In this document: piece after piece, positions 14,356 through 22,454 of the stretch | Numbering within the stretch: position 1 is the first letter of the stretch | How the letters are laid out: the number at the start of each line of letters is the position of its first letter | Assembly (NCBI GenBank): GCA_034431315.1 | Contig: DAOUDK010000052.1 | Span: 1-43,350 of the forward strand | From: JAUWOY01 sp034431315 | GTDB lineage: Bacteria > Chloroflexota > Anaerolineae > VGOG01 | DNA: 43,350 bases | Direction: 5' to 3' | Position numbers and translations under genes: made by a program | Notes under the pieces: generated by a model | What the model was told of the DNA's origin: nothing | Database searches by the model: none | The model's input: only the letters and a program-made list of their open reading frames with translations

Positions 14356-15344
14356 TTGAAGCCTCCTGTTTTTGACATTTTCGCTACCGTCCGATAGGCG
14401 GCCAGGCAGTTCTCCAGTTCCGCTTCGCTGATCTCGCCTCGCTCGTGCGCCGCCAGTGCGCGACGCTTCTCCGCTCGCAGTCCCAATCGCACGATGCGGC
14501 GCACGGCCCACTGATAGAAACGACCATAGTGCTTCTCAAAGAGCAGATAGCGGCTCTTCCAGAGGGCCGCAAACATCTCGCCCCGCACCTGCCCAGTGCT
14601 CTTGGCCTCGTGGTGCACAACCTCGGCTCCGGGCACGCAGTAGATGCCCCAGCCCGCTTTCTTCATCCTCATGCACCAATCAATCTCCTCGCAATAAATG
14701 AAGAACCGCTCGTCCAGCAGACCCACCTCCTGGATGGCGTCCCCCCGCGCCATCAGAGCTGCGCCGAGGGGGTGGTCAATGGGGAAAGGCTCTCCCCGTT
14801 CGTAGAGCTGGCGAGGGTAGCGGCCGTTGAGGCGGGAGTTTAGCAGGCGATGGTGGAGGGGGAAGAAGTCGAGGAAGGCCTGGGCCAGGGTTGGGAAGGC
14901 AAAGACCGAGTGCTGCAGGTGGCCATCGGGATAGAGGAGCCTGGCTCCGGCCACACCCGCCTGGGGATTCCCGTCCAGGAAACGCATCATCGTGGCCAGG
15001 GCATCACCGAGCACCTCGGTGTCGGGATTCAGCAGGAGAACGTAGCGGGGCAGTTCGTGACGCTCAGCGGAGGGAAAGCCCATCGCCCGCAGGGCCTGGT
15101 TGTTGGCGGCGGCGAAGCCGACGTTGGTCTCGTTGGCCATGAGCCTGGCCTGGGTGAAGCGCTCCCGCACCATCTCCGCGCTGCCGTCCGTCGAGGCATT
15201 ATCCACTACCCAGACCTTGCCCTTCAAATCCGAGCCCTCCAGGCTCTCGTACACCGAGGTCAGGCAAGCCTCCAGCAATCCCCGCACGTTCCAACTGACG
15301 ATGATGATGGCCAGGTCCAAACTTACCCCCCGTAAAAGCGACAT
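14346..15344 (-). CDS. Family 2 glycosyltransferase (rhamnosyltransferase-like)
   Basis: The 332-residue protein is of the type that decorates cell-surface polysaccharide. It shows LAIIIVSWN (11-19), the nucleotide-binding VVDNASTDGS (46-55), NVGFAAANNQA (74-84) and LLNPDTE (104-110) with the metal-binding acid. GLLDERFFIYCEEIDWCMRMKKAGW marks the acceptor side of this family. A basic helical tail follows. The ATG at 15344 leaves a leader of only about eight bases from the predicted promoter. A TTG at 15320 preceded by GGGGGG would give a start at the beginning of the homology and may be the true one. First gene of the three-gene sugar transfer group. Confidence 0.88.
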   Translation of the reverse strand: MSLLRGVSLDLAIIIVSWNVRGLLEACLTSVYESLEGSDLKGKVWVVDNASTDGSAEMVRERFTQARLMANETNVGFAAANNQALRAMGFPSAERHELPRYVLLLNPDTEVLGDALATMMRFLDGNPQAGVAGARLLYPDGHLQHSVFAFPTLAQAFLDFFPLHHRLLNSRLNGRYPRQLYERGEPFPIDHPLGAALMARGDAIQEVGLLDERFFIYCEEIDWCMRMKKAGWGIYCVPGAEVVHHEAKSTGQVRGEMFAALWKSRYLLFEKHYGRFYQWAVRRIVRLGLRAEKRRALAAHERGEISEAELENCLAAYRTVAKMSKTGGFKCN

Positions 15345-15358
15345 GTTCTACTGAGGTA

Positions 15359-15386
15359 ATTATACTTACGGTGGGGCAAAAGGCAA
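15359..15386 (-). promoter_or_regulatory. Promoter of the glycosyltransferase group
   Basis: On the minus strand TTGCCT (15386-15381) and TATAAT (15364-15359) are 16 bases apart. The -35 box touches the end of the SPFH gene terminator hairpin. Confidence 0.5.
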
Positions 15387-15411
15387 GCCCCTGTCAAGGC
15401 GACAGGGGCTT
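15385..15411 (-). terminator. Terminator hairpin after the SPFH gene
   Basis: A perfect 11-bp stem (AAGCCCCTGTC 15385-15395 with GACAGGGGCTT 15401-15411) has a 5-base loop and is followed on the minus strand by GCCTTTTG. The T-run is weak. Confidence 0.6.
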
Positions 15412-15456
15412 CATGATCTTCCGTGCAGATGACCAGAACTTGCGACAAAGAGATTA

Positions 15457-16749
15457 TCAATCGGTGTCTCCCTTGTGGCGTTCGCTTCCTTCGCCCTTGG
15501 GTGGGCCAATACTCTCTCTTTGAATAGTTTCAAGGAACATTCGCTCGAGCGACGGTGGGATTATCCCAGCCTCACCAACCTTCTCCAAATAGCGGAGCAT
15601 AGCGTAATCTGTTACGTCTCCTCCAGTCTGCGAGACAAATTGCTTGATCCGGCGGTTCTCAGCTCTGGATCTTTGGTATTCGAGTTCCTCCTCCTTTCTT
15701 GCCTTTTCGAAGGCCAGGACCTGCTCCTCGATTTCCCGCGGCGCCTCGATTCCAAGCTCCACCCGGTGGATTTTCACCCCCCACGCGATCGCTGTAGCAC
15801 TCAAGGAAGATTGCAGTCTACCTTGGAGGAGCTGTGCATGAGTTTCCGGGCTCACCTTTCTACGAGAGCCCTTCTTCAAGGGACCGTAGATTTCGTCGAG
15901 ATAACATTTGTATATCATATCGCGGAGTAGGGCAAGGGCTGTCTCAATGGTATATGCCTTCCAATCCAGCGCAAGGTAGACTGCATTGAGCACAGCTGGT
16001 TCGGACAATGGATACATGTCATCGGGCGTAGGTGCGCGACCTCCAGAATCGATTTGAAAGAATACTTTTACATGAGTGGCCAATGGAATTCCATCTCTGG
16101 TATACAGTGTCTGTGTTCTTTCCTCCATGTGCATGCGCAAATCAACGACTGCTCGAATCGTTTCGAAAGGCTTCTTCAGCACAAGACCGGGCCCTGTCAC
16201 CTGGCTGGGGCGTCCGAAGCGTTCAAAGATAACAGCATTTCCGTGATAGATAATCACGTATCCGATCGCCCTAAAGGGAGCGAGCAGGCCTCTCGATTTT
16301 ATGGTTATCACTTCACCTCTGTCTACGATCTCGAGAGCCCCCGCACGCTCAAGCAACAGGGAAGTTACCAGGTAGACAAAAGATCCCCACCTATCACCTC
16401 CATGAGAAACAAGAATTATCTCGGAGCATAAGAAGAATGCAGAAAGGAGCACCGATAGCCAGGATATAAGCCCCATCGCCCCTCCGATAACGAAGAAGGC
16501 GATCTCCTCAGCTTTAGTGATTCCAGTCGGCTTTGGTCCCCAAGTTCTGATCACAAAACCGCCAATCACAAATGAAAGGATAAGGGTAACAAGAAGTATG
16601 GCACGGGCTAAACCTGCCTCACGGGCGAGGCGATAGGAGAGGATAGCAACCACGGCAACAACTGCTGCAACTGCAAATCCTATCAGTCCAGCCAAGAAGT
16701 AAGATAGAATCACAAACGCTAAGGCACTAAGGACAATCAGTTTTCTCAT
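15457..16749 (-). CDS. SPFH/band-7 domain membrane protein
   Basis: SPFH proteins (stomatin, prohibitin, flotillin, HflK/C) form membrane-bound rings that organise lipid domains and often control proteases. The 430-residue protein has about four N-terminal hydrophobic helices (2-38, 49-68, 82-112). An SPFH domain of about 165-345 follows, with a VIFERFGRPSQVTGPGLVL stretch and WGVKIHRVELGIEAP near the end. A charged coiled coil (EEQVLAFEKARKEEELEYQ) and a basic tail come last. Having four helices before the SPFH domain is more than the usual one. No NfeD or FtsH gene is beside it. A small membrane protein with a coiled coil lies just upstream. Confidence 0.85.
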   Translation of the reverse strand: MRKLIVLSALAFVILSYFLAGLIGFAVAAVVAVVAILSYRLAREAGLARAILLVTLILSFVIGGFVIRTWGPKPTGITKAEEIAFFVIGGAMGLISWLSVLLSAFFLCSEIILVSHGGDRWGSFVYLVTSLLLERAGALEIVDRGEVITIKSRGLLAPFRAIGYVIIYHGNAVIFERFGRPSQVTGPGLVLKKPFETIRAVVDLRMHMEERTQTLYTRDGIPLATHVKVFFQIDSGGRAPTPDDMYPLSEPAVLNAVYLALDWKAYTIETALALLRDMIYKCYLDEIYGPLKKGSRRKVSPETHAQLLQGRLQSSLSATAIAWGVKIHRVELGIEAPREIEEQVLAFEKARKEEELEYQRSRAENRRIKQFVSQTGGDVTDYAMLRYLEKVGEAGIIPPSLERMFLETIQRESIGPPKGEGSERHKGDTD

Positions 16750-17099
16750 TATTGACCTCCCGGGCTAACTCGTCCTAAACATCACAAAGTAGTTTCAGAA
16801 GCGGGATGGGCTTCTCAGCTTTCTGAAGACGTCTTCTAGTATACCACAAAAACGTCCAAAATCAAACGAGAGGATCGCGCCCTACCCAGGAGGTTCCACC
16901 CAAAAGAAACCCCGGGCCATCATGCACAGGCGCATGATGGCCCGGGTTGCCTGGCCGACTGGATCACAGGTCTATGGAGCTTAGAGACTAACGAACCCAC
17001 GTCGGGCTAGATGCCGGGGGCAGGGAAAAGGACAGGACCTGCTGAGGACATTTGAGACCCAGGGCCCGGAAGAGCCGCTGGATAAAGACGAGAATACAC
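16750..17099. other. Intergenic region between two membrane protein genes
   Basis: These 350 bases hold the terminator hairpin at 16911-16946 and otherwise no coding frame. The part next to the SPFH start (16750-16860) is AT-richer and should carry its promoter, but I cannot pick a convincing box pair. 16950-17099 shows nothing I recognise. Confidence 0.5.
16901..16946 (-). terminator. Terminator of the small membrane protein gene
   Basis: A perfect 15-bp stem (CCCGGGCCATCATGC 16911-16925 with its complement 16932-16946) has loop ACAGGC. On the minus strand it is followed by GTTTCTTTTGGG, so it ends the gene at 17100-17651. Confidence 0.7.
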
Positions 17100-17651
17100 T
17101 TACAACAAAGCGGCACTAGCGGTGAAAACGGCGACACCAAGAAGCAGCAACGCCACCGCGGTCGCAGGAGTTTTAGTCAGGACTCGAGTACGCTGCGGGA
17201 GACCGGGGAAAGGAATCACCCGGCGACCTTCTCGGGCGACCTCAGTAGCGGGTTGCTTCTGCTGTCTCAAGAGAGCAAAGCCAGCGCACAACAGATAGAA
17301 AGCAGCAACGCCCCCTATCACAGCAACAACCCCAAGGCCAATTATCACAGCTAGCTCGAACAGCCTGGATTTGAGCTGAGCATCACGCTCTATGAGCTCC
17401 AAATCCTTGGCCCGGCGCGCTCGAAGTGCCTCCAGATCTATGTTCGTTTCCTCCTGGATCCTGTTCAGCGCGATTTGCCGAAATTGTTCGTCAAACTTAT
17501 TCTGGGCCACTAATGCAGCCGTCTCCGCTTCGATCCGGCTTGCTTCAGCAGTTCGGGTGTGTGGGTTGAATATATCGGTTTGTGAGAGAGTGAACCCGAG
17601 CAAGACTGCGCCCAAGAGAATCACGATAGGGACGAACGATAATGCTTTCAT
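17100..17651 (-). CDS. Small membrane protein with coiled coil, unknown function
   Basis: No family recognised. From the ATG at 17651, chosen for its GGAGGAGG ribosome site, the 183-residue product has an N-terminal membrane anchor (about 4-22). A charged coiled-coil region (about 35-95, rich in Glu, Arg and Ala with Leu spacing) follows, then a second hydrophobic helix pair (about 96-122) and a last helix at the C-terminus (about 165-183). It looks like a scaffold or stress-type membrane protein. It precedes the SPFH gene on the same strand but is cut off from it by a strong hairpin, so joint function is only suggested by position. Confidence 0.65.
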   Translation of the reverse strand: MKALSFVPIVILLGAVLLGFTLSQTDIFNPHTRTAEASRIEAETAALVAQNKFDEQFRQIALNRIQEETNIDLEALRARRAKDLELIERDAQLKSRLFELAVIIGLGVVAVIGGVAAFYLLCAGFALLRQQKQPATEVAREGRRVIPFPGLPQRTRVLTKTPATAVALLLLGVAVFTASAALL

Positions 17652-17765
17652 CTCGCTTCCTCCTCCCGGCACTTGGCCGGCTAACCATAACTGCGGTCCT
17701 CCACTGGCGAGCGCTTACCTTATCTAGGCGCTGGTCGTACAGTTATCTATTCCAAATTCACAATT

Positions 17766-18281
17766 CTACTCCACCGAGAAACTCAACGCTACCCCGTCTA
17801 AGCCACCCGGCAACTGGTTATCAATGGTCTTGGCGTGCCAGGCAGCTATCTTTTCCCCGCTATTCGTCTGACCAGCTAATAACTCTCGCTTACTAACCCA
17901 CCTGTTATCACCGACCTTCAGTTGCACCTTTCTAGCCATCTTTACACTGTACAGACGATAGTGGTAAGAGCTCAGCACACCATACGTTGGAGAAAGCCTG
18001 GCTGGTACCACTAACTCGTGGATGAGCTCTTCGAGCATGTAGTCTCTGCCATACTCGAACCCCAATTCTTCTAACATCTCCCGTTTCATCGTTCCTAGAA
18101 GGTCCTCATCATGAGACTCGAAGCGGCCACCGATCAGGCGATACTCATCAACTATCTCCTCATCGCGCTGCACCAAATACAAGGGCACGGCCTTGCCGGG
18201 TACGTGTGCCTTGATCAGCGCCTGGGCAACCCACACCTCTCTAACCGGCACAGATTTCTCTGTCATTTCCTTTGATGCCAT
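17766..18281 (-). CDS. NUDIX hydrolase family protein
   Basis: NUDIX enzymes cleave nucleoside diphosphates linked to another group. In this 171-residue protein the catalytic helix is intact: E59, then seven residues, then REMLEELGF (67-75). The leading Gly is displaced by one residue (G52 where 53 is expected), a small deviation from the G-x5-E spacing. Beta strands with VPLYLVQRDEEIVDEYRLIGG precede it. The substrate cannot be told. It has its own ATG with GAGGG upstream. The signalling operon ends on the same strand just before it, behind a terminator. Confidence 0.8.
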   Translation of the reverse strand: MASKEMTEKSVPVREVWVAQALIKAHVPGKAVPLYLVQRDEEIVDEYRLIGGRFESHDEDLLGTMKREMLEELGFEYGRDYMLEELIHELVVPARLSPTYGVLSSYHYRLYSVKMARKVQLKVGDNRWVSKRELLAGQTNSGEKIAAWHAKTIDNQLPGGLDGVALSFSVE

Positions 18282-18418
18282 ATGCTTGGCCCTCTATGCT
18301 CATAACAGACTTGCGATCGATTCTGTATCACCCATATGATACCATATTCCGCATCCGATTGCATGGCATTTTGTGGACAGCATTCATACGTTACGACAGC
18401 AACATTGGCAATGAAGAC

Positions 18419-18451
18419 AAAAGAGCTGCTCCCAAGTTTGGAAGCAGCTCC
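18419..18451 (-). terminator. Terminator of the five-gene signalling operon
   Basis: On the minus strand GAGCTGCTTCC pairs with GGGAGCAGCTC (one internal mismatch) around AAACTT, followed by TTTTTGTCTT. It lies 30 bases after the stop at 18481. Confidence 0.8.
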
Positions 18452-18480
18452 TGAATCGAGTACGATCTGATCCGACAATA

Positions 18481-19875
18481 TCACCCCGCGCCAGATTTGC
18501 CAATGCTCAGCTTATACCCCCTACCGCGAACGGTAATGATATACCTGGGTCTACCGCGATCCGGCTCGATCTTTTCACGCAGCCGTCCAATAAGAGTATC
18601 CACTCGGCTATCGGGTATTGCCGCACTGGGATCTCTTGCCTCGTCAGGGTACAGGGCGTATATTATTTCATCCCTGGTACAGACTTCTCCGCACCTATCG
18701 TAGAGATAACAGAGAAGCGCAAATTCGAGCTTAGTCAGTTCTTCTTCAACTGCTTTGCCTTCAACCCAAACTCGACCAGATCGCTTGTCTAATTTCAAGT
18801 CCCTTGCTTTAGCAGGTGCGAGCTTTGTTGCAAAGGCTTTGAACAGGTCACAGAAGATGTTTGTCGTGCCATTTTCTCTTTCAGTCACCAAGCCCTTGAG
18901 TTTGAGGAGTTGCAATTCGTCTCGTTCGCTCTCTAGTAATTGGAACCCTCCCGCTATGTCAGACAGGGCTTCGCGTTCATCCTCGCCGATGCTATCCCAA
19001 AGCTTAAGGCACTCAGTACGCACATCAGCCTCGGCCAGCAAGGTTTGGATGGCCTCTGGGTCAGTGTCAGGCAAGGTCAGGCTGCCACGCATGGTGGCCA
19101 TATAAGCTGCTTTAAGGAACCCGGGGTGGCCACCGGTAAAGGCGATGAGGCGGTCGCCCAGGGCAGGGTCAGGTGTAAGGCCATATCGCCCCGCCACACG
19201 GCGCAGAAGGACCCATGAGTCATCATAATTGTATGGCCCCAGGCCAATGACATTAGGGGAGAGGAGTTCATAAAGCTCTTCACACTCGGGACCTTGGCGC
19301 AGGCGGGGCAGCTCATCACGGGTGAAGGTGACGTAGGAAGCGCGGTACTTGTACTCGTCCCGGATGGCTCGCAGCTTGGCGAAGAAGCGTGGGTTGAGGG
19401 TCTCATAGACCTCGTCGAATTGGTCGAAGAGGAAGATCAGATGGCGCGTGGCGTCGGCATTCATCACGGCCCGCACAGCCTTGGTGAAGGTGCGTTGCCA
19501 AGTCAGGGGATCGGTCGAGGGCAAGGCTTGCTCGTGAAGTTGCCCCACCCTGGCCACCAAATCATCACTTACGCCGCGCTCTGTGATTTCGGCAGTCAGG
19601 CGTTCCAAGAGCAAGTCATACATCGCACGTTCTGAAAGCTCGCCGAGGGCGTGGGAGTCCACAGGCAGGAACAGATGACTCTGCCAGGCGTCGCCCAGGT
19701 AGTGTTGCTGTACCTCAAGGTTCAGCAGGTGGCGGAACAGGTTGCTCTTGGCCGTGCCGCTCACGCCGACGATGGAGCAGGAGTCACCAGCGTGGAGAAC
19801 AAAGAAGATACGCTGGGCATACTCGCGGCGGTAGATCAGTGGCAGAGAGGTTTGAATAGGTTGGCCATTTGTCAT
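18481..19875 (-). CDS. P-loop ATPase fused to OmpR-type winged helix
   Basis: The 464-residue protein starts with an AAA/STAND-like NTPase. Walker A is GVSGTAKS (37-44), where the usual Gly before Lys is Ala. Walker B is LIFLFDQFDE (146-155), and TFTRDEL and a GGHPGFLKAA segment of the lid follow. The last 100 residues (about 360-460) form a winged helix of the OmpR/PhoB type, with LTKLEFALLCYLYDRCGEVCTRDEI and a C-terminal YIITVRGRGYKL hairpin that normally contacts DNA. It lacks a receiver domain. It is the last gene of the operon, 29 bases after the receiver/kinase-like gene. It could be the DNA-binding output, switched by NTP rather than by direct phosphorylation. Confidence 0.8.
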   Translation of the reverse strand: MTNGQPIQTSLPLIYRREYAQRIFFVLHAGDSCSIVGVSGTAKSNLFRHLLNLEVQQHYLGDAWQSHLFLPVDSHALGELSERAMYDLLLERLTAEITERGVSDDLVARVGQLHEQALPSTDPLTWQRTFTKAVRAVMNADATRHLIFLFDQFDEVYETLNPRFFAKLRAIRDEYKYRASYVTFTRDELPRLRQGPECEELYELLSPNVIGLGPYNYDDSWVLLRRVAGRYGLTPDPALGDRLIAFTGGHPGFLKAAYMATMRGSLTLPDTDPEAIQTLLAEADVRTECLKLWDSIGEDEREALSDIAGGFQLLESERDELQLLKLKGLVTERENGTTNIFCDLFKAFATKLAPAKARDLKLDKRSGRVWVEGKAVEEELTKLEFALLCYLYDRCGEVCTRDEIIYALYPDEARDPSAAIPDSRVDTLIGRLREKIEPDRGRPRYIITVRGRGYKLSIGKSGAG

Positions 19876-19904
19876 TGCTTTGTAGGTCTCCTTCAGTCAG
19901 ATTC

Positions 19905-22451
19905 TCATTTTCGACATCTACGAGGGAATTGCCGTTTGAGTTCATCTACCAGCGCGATCTCACCCTCGCCCTTGCCTCTAAACTTGCGTGTCAGTGCCTT
20001 TACATCCGCCAAGGTCTTGCACCCTTCCTCTTGTAAGATGATGACTTTCTTCTGAATCCCACATGTCATACCCAGAGCCAACGCTAACTCAGCATTGGCA
20101 TGTTGAGCTCCCAAGATGTCATCTGAAGCGAAGCAGCCAACTACGAGCTCATACTTCGCCATCTTAAGGTATAGTTCCTGTATATCCTTTTCGTCCTCAA
20201 TGCGAAGAATCTCAACCTCCCAGTTGCAAGTTCTCCGAAGAACGCTCTCCAACATTGGCATTACATCTTGCCGTAGATGAGGCACATTGGCGACAGCCAG
20301 AAGCGCGGAGCGTTTTTGAGTTTTGACCTGTTGTACCCGCTCTTTAAAGTCTTCTTGTTCGAAGAAATGCCACGGCTCCGCGTGAGGCTGTTGAGACAGG
20401 ATACGCTGTACTTTGTCCTGCAATTCTTGGTCTGAGTCATAGGTAACCCACCACTCGCCACCCAGGATATTTGGCACCCTCTGCACGTTTACGTAATCTG
20501 TATTTACTAGGGCGAAGAAAGGTTTCCTCGCACCCATTGCATAGCCGAGCTCAAAGCAAACATTGCCGTTTATTGTCGTTATCTCATAAAAACCCATGGA
20601 TGATCCATCAATCATCTGCGCAATTCTCGCCCATAATATCCCTCCTGGAGCTTTATCTTTAGGGTGGACAACGCCATGGCCTTGCGTCGTGATGCAATCC
20701 TTGAGTTCCTTATAGATGCGCTCTATCCAAGGTTCCTTATATTCATGGGCAAGAAACACTGAGCCATTCTCCTGGGCTGGCCACCAGGGCAACATATCAC
20801 AGATCATCGCGGCCGACAACAAGGCATGATACTGGCTAATGTTGCAGCACTTCATCCCCTCTGGCTTGGATGTAAAACCGATGATTTCCCTCAGGGCGTA
20901 GAAGAGAAGCGCAATGTAGTACTCACGTACGTCCTCGATGTCTGTTAGAGAGCGGGCCAGTTCTCGCAGCCGTTGGATGGTTGCCCGTGCTCTTTCCAAC
21001 TCAGGAACACGGGAGCGATTTTCAAATGGGATGGACTCGCTGAAGGTGCGAGGCGCCAGCAAAGCCTTTTCCAATTCATATCGGGCCAGCAAGCTATCCG
21101 TCTGGAGCAATTCAAACTTGATGACGGTCTCAAGTTCGGCAAAGTCACGAAGAGCAGGACCCCATCCTGTCTTGAAAAAATCAATGAGCCAGGTCTTCCC
21201 GTCTTTGTCCACCAATATGTTTGTGCCATTGAGGTCACCATGAGTTATGGCGGCAAGAGAAGGAACAGGGAAAAGGGTGCTGCCTTTTCCACTGTTGTGT
21301 ACTTCCAAGGTAAAATGGATAGGATCAGGAAGATCAAGAGTCTCTGCCCCCAGAGTGACTTGGACACCATGTTTGTCCTTCAGATGAAACATGTGTGCAT
21401 AAAGCATCTCGCTTTCCATAAGTTGTTGCAGGACGTCCTTTAGCTCCCTAATATGTTTCGCATCGAGGGTCAACTGCTCCTTATACCATTCATCTAGCGG
21501 CTTCTTTTCATGTTCACGTGGCGCTCGCGTGCCTTTATACCAGTGCTCACATGTTTCTTCGAAGAGATAACGCAAAGTCTCGTTGATCGTATCTACGGAG
21601 ATATCGGTTCGGTGGTAGTAGGCATTGAAATCAACAAGATCAGCGGGCATTCCGCCTACAAAGGAGTATTTGATGGCTCCGAGCTTTAGAATCTTGGCAG
21701 GTTCTCCTCTAAACTGAGTGGCACGTTGAGCGGCAAAAGGCTCTACCCACTGCTTATAGTTGTCGACCTCCGTGCTTATGGTTTTGCGTGGCCCAAACTT
21801 GATCACAACTCCTGAGCCGGGGACGCCATCGAAAGATGGTTGTGCCAGGACAACTCCACATCCACCTCTGCCAGGTGTTATCCGCAACATGCGAAGGGTT
21901 TGAGCTTTATCAAAGAGCTTGCGTACCAGTCTCTCCAGTACCATTGCGGCCTTCCTTCTGGCTTCATCAGATTTTTCTCTGTAGTTTTTGATCATCCCCA
22001 CCAGCGTACTCCAGGACAATCCCTTCTCGAAGATGATCTTCAGCTCAGAGTTTAAACACACTTTGGTCTGAAAGGCAATCTCTACGGCTTCCAAGAGTTT
22101 ATAGGGGCCATCTTTCTTGAAAACGAAATCAACCGCAAGGGCTATGCCTCGCTGGCTTAGAGCTCTGCGCACAAGTTCGGGACCCTCATAGGCCGTGAGG
22201 ATGATCTTGGCAATGGCTGGATCAAGCTGAGCAGTAAGATCGAGTCCAGTGACATCTTCCTCGTCTCGGTGATCAACGAGTCTGATGTCAATGATCGCGA
22301 GATCGATTATCTCCTCCCTGGCGAGACGAAGCGCTTCTTCTGCAGTCTCAGCAGCGTAGACGCAATACCCGCGCCCCGCCAGGAAATTTTTCAGGGACGC
22401 AAGCACGCTAGGTTCATCATCCACGATCAAAATATTGCCTTTGGGTTCCAT
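19905..22451 (-). CDS. Receiver domain fused to kinase-like and two NDT/TIR-like domains
   Basis: An 848-residue multi-domain protein. The receiver (about 5-130) has D11/D12, phospho-acceptor D55, T86 and K112. A kinase-like fold of the aminoglycoside phosphotransferase type follows (about 190-530): Lys218 in VVIKFGP, the catalytic loop HGDLNGTNIL (404-413) and LIDF with D424, so active residues appear intact. It resembles the kinase-like domain described in ternary conflict systems (TCAD9), which I recall but cannot check. The C-terminal third has two Rossmann-like repeats. The first (about 563-680) holds NVCFELGYAMGARKP, like nucleoside deoxyribosyltransferase or TIR-like effectors. The second (about 714-815) holds ANAELALALG. 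Three bases separate it from the GAF kinase gene. GAGGGA precedes the ATG. Confidence 0.75.
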   Translation of the reverse strand: MEPKGNILIVDDEPSVLASLKNFLAGRGYCVYAAETAEEALRLAREEIIDLAIIDIRLVDHRDEEDVTGLDLTAQLDPAIAKIILTAYEGPELVRRALSQRGIALAVDFVFKKDGPYKLLEAVEIAFQTKVCLNSELKIIFEKGLSWSTLVGMIKNYREKSDEARRKAAMVLERLVRKLFDKAQTLRMLRITPGRGGCGVVLAQPSFDGVPGSGVVIKFGPRKTISTEVDNYKQWVEPFAAQRATQFRGEPAKILKLGAIKYSFVGGMPADLVDFNAYYHRTDISVDTINETLRYLFEETCEHWYKGTRAPREHEKKPLDEWYKEQLTLDAKHIRELKDVLQQLMESEMLYAHMFHLKDKHGVQVTLGAETLDLPDPIHFTLEVHNSGKGSTLFPVPSLAAITHGDLNGTNILVDKDGKTWLIDFFKTGWGPALRDFAELETVIKFELLQTDSLLARYELEKALLAPRTFSESIPFENRSRVPELERARATIQRLRELARSLTDIEDVREYYIALLFYALREIIGFTSKPEGMKCCNISQYHALLSAAMICDMLPWWPAQENGSVFLAHEYKEPWIERIYKELKDCITTQGHGVVHPKDKAPGGILWARIAQMIDGSSMGFYEITTINGNVCFELGYAMGARKPFFALVNTDYVNVQRVPNILGGEWWVTYDSDQELQDKVQRILSQQPHAEPWHFFEQEDFKERVQQVKTQKRSALLAVANVPHLRQDVMPMLESVLRRTCNWEVEILRIEDEKDIQELYLKMAKYELVVGCFASDDILGAQHANAELALALGMTCGIQKKVIILQEEGCKTLADVKALTRKFRGKGEGEIALVDELKRQFPRRCRK

Positions 22452-22454
22452 GAC

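Noticed and set aside
14356..14511. Long form of the KTSC protein
   Set aside because: The upstream 52 codons are the shadow of the glycosyltransferase gene in another phase; the GTG at 14355 has an ideal AGGAGG.
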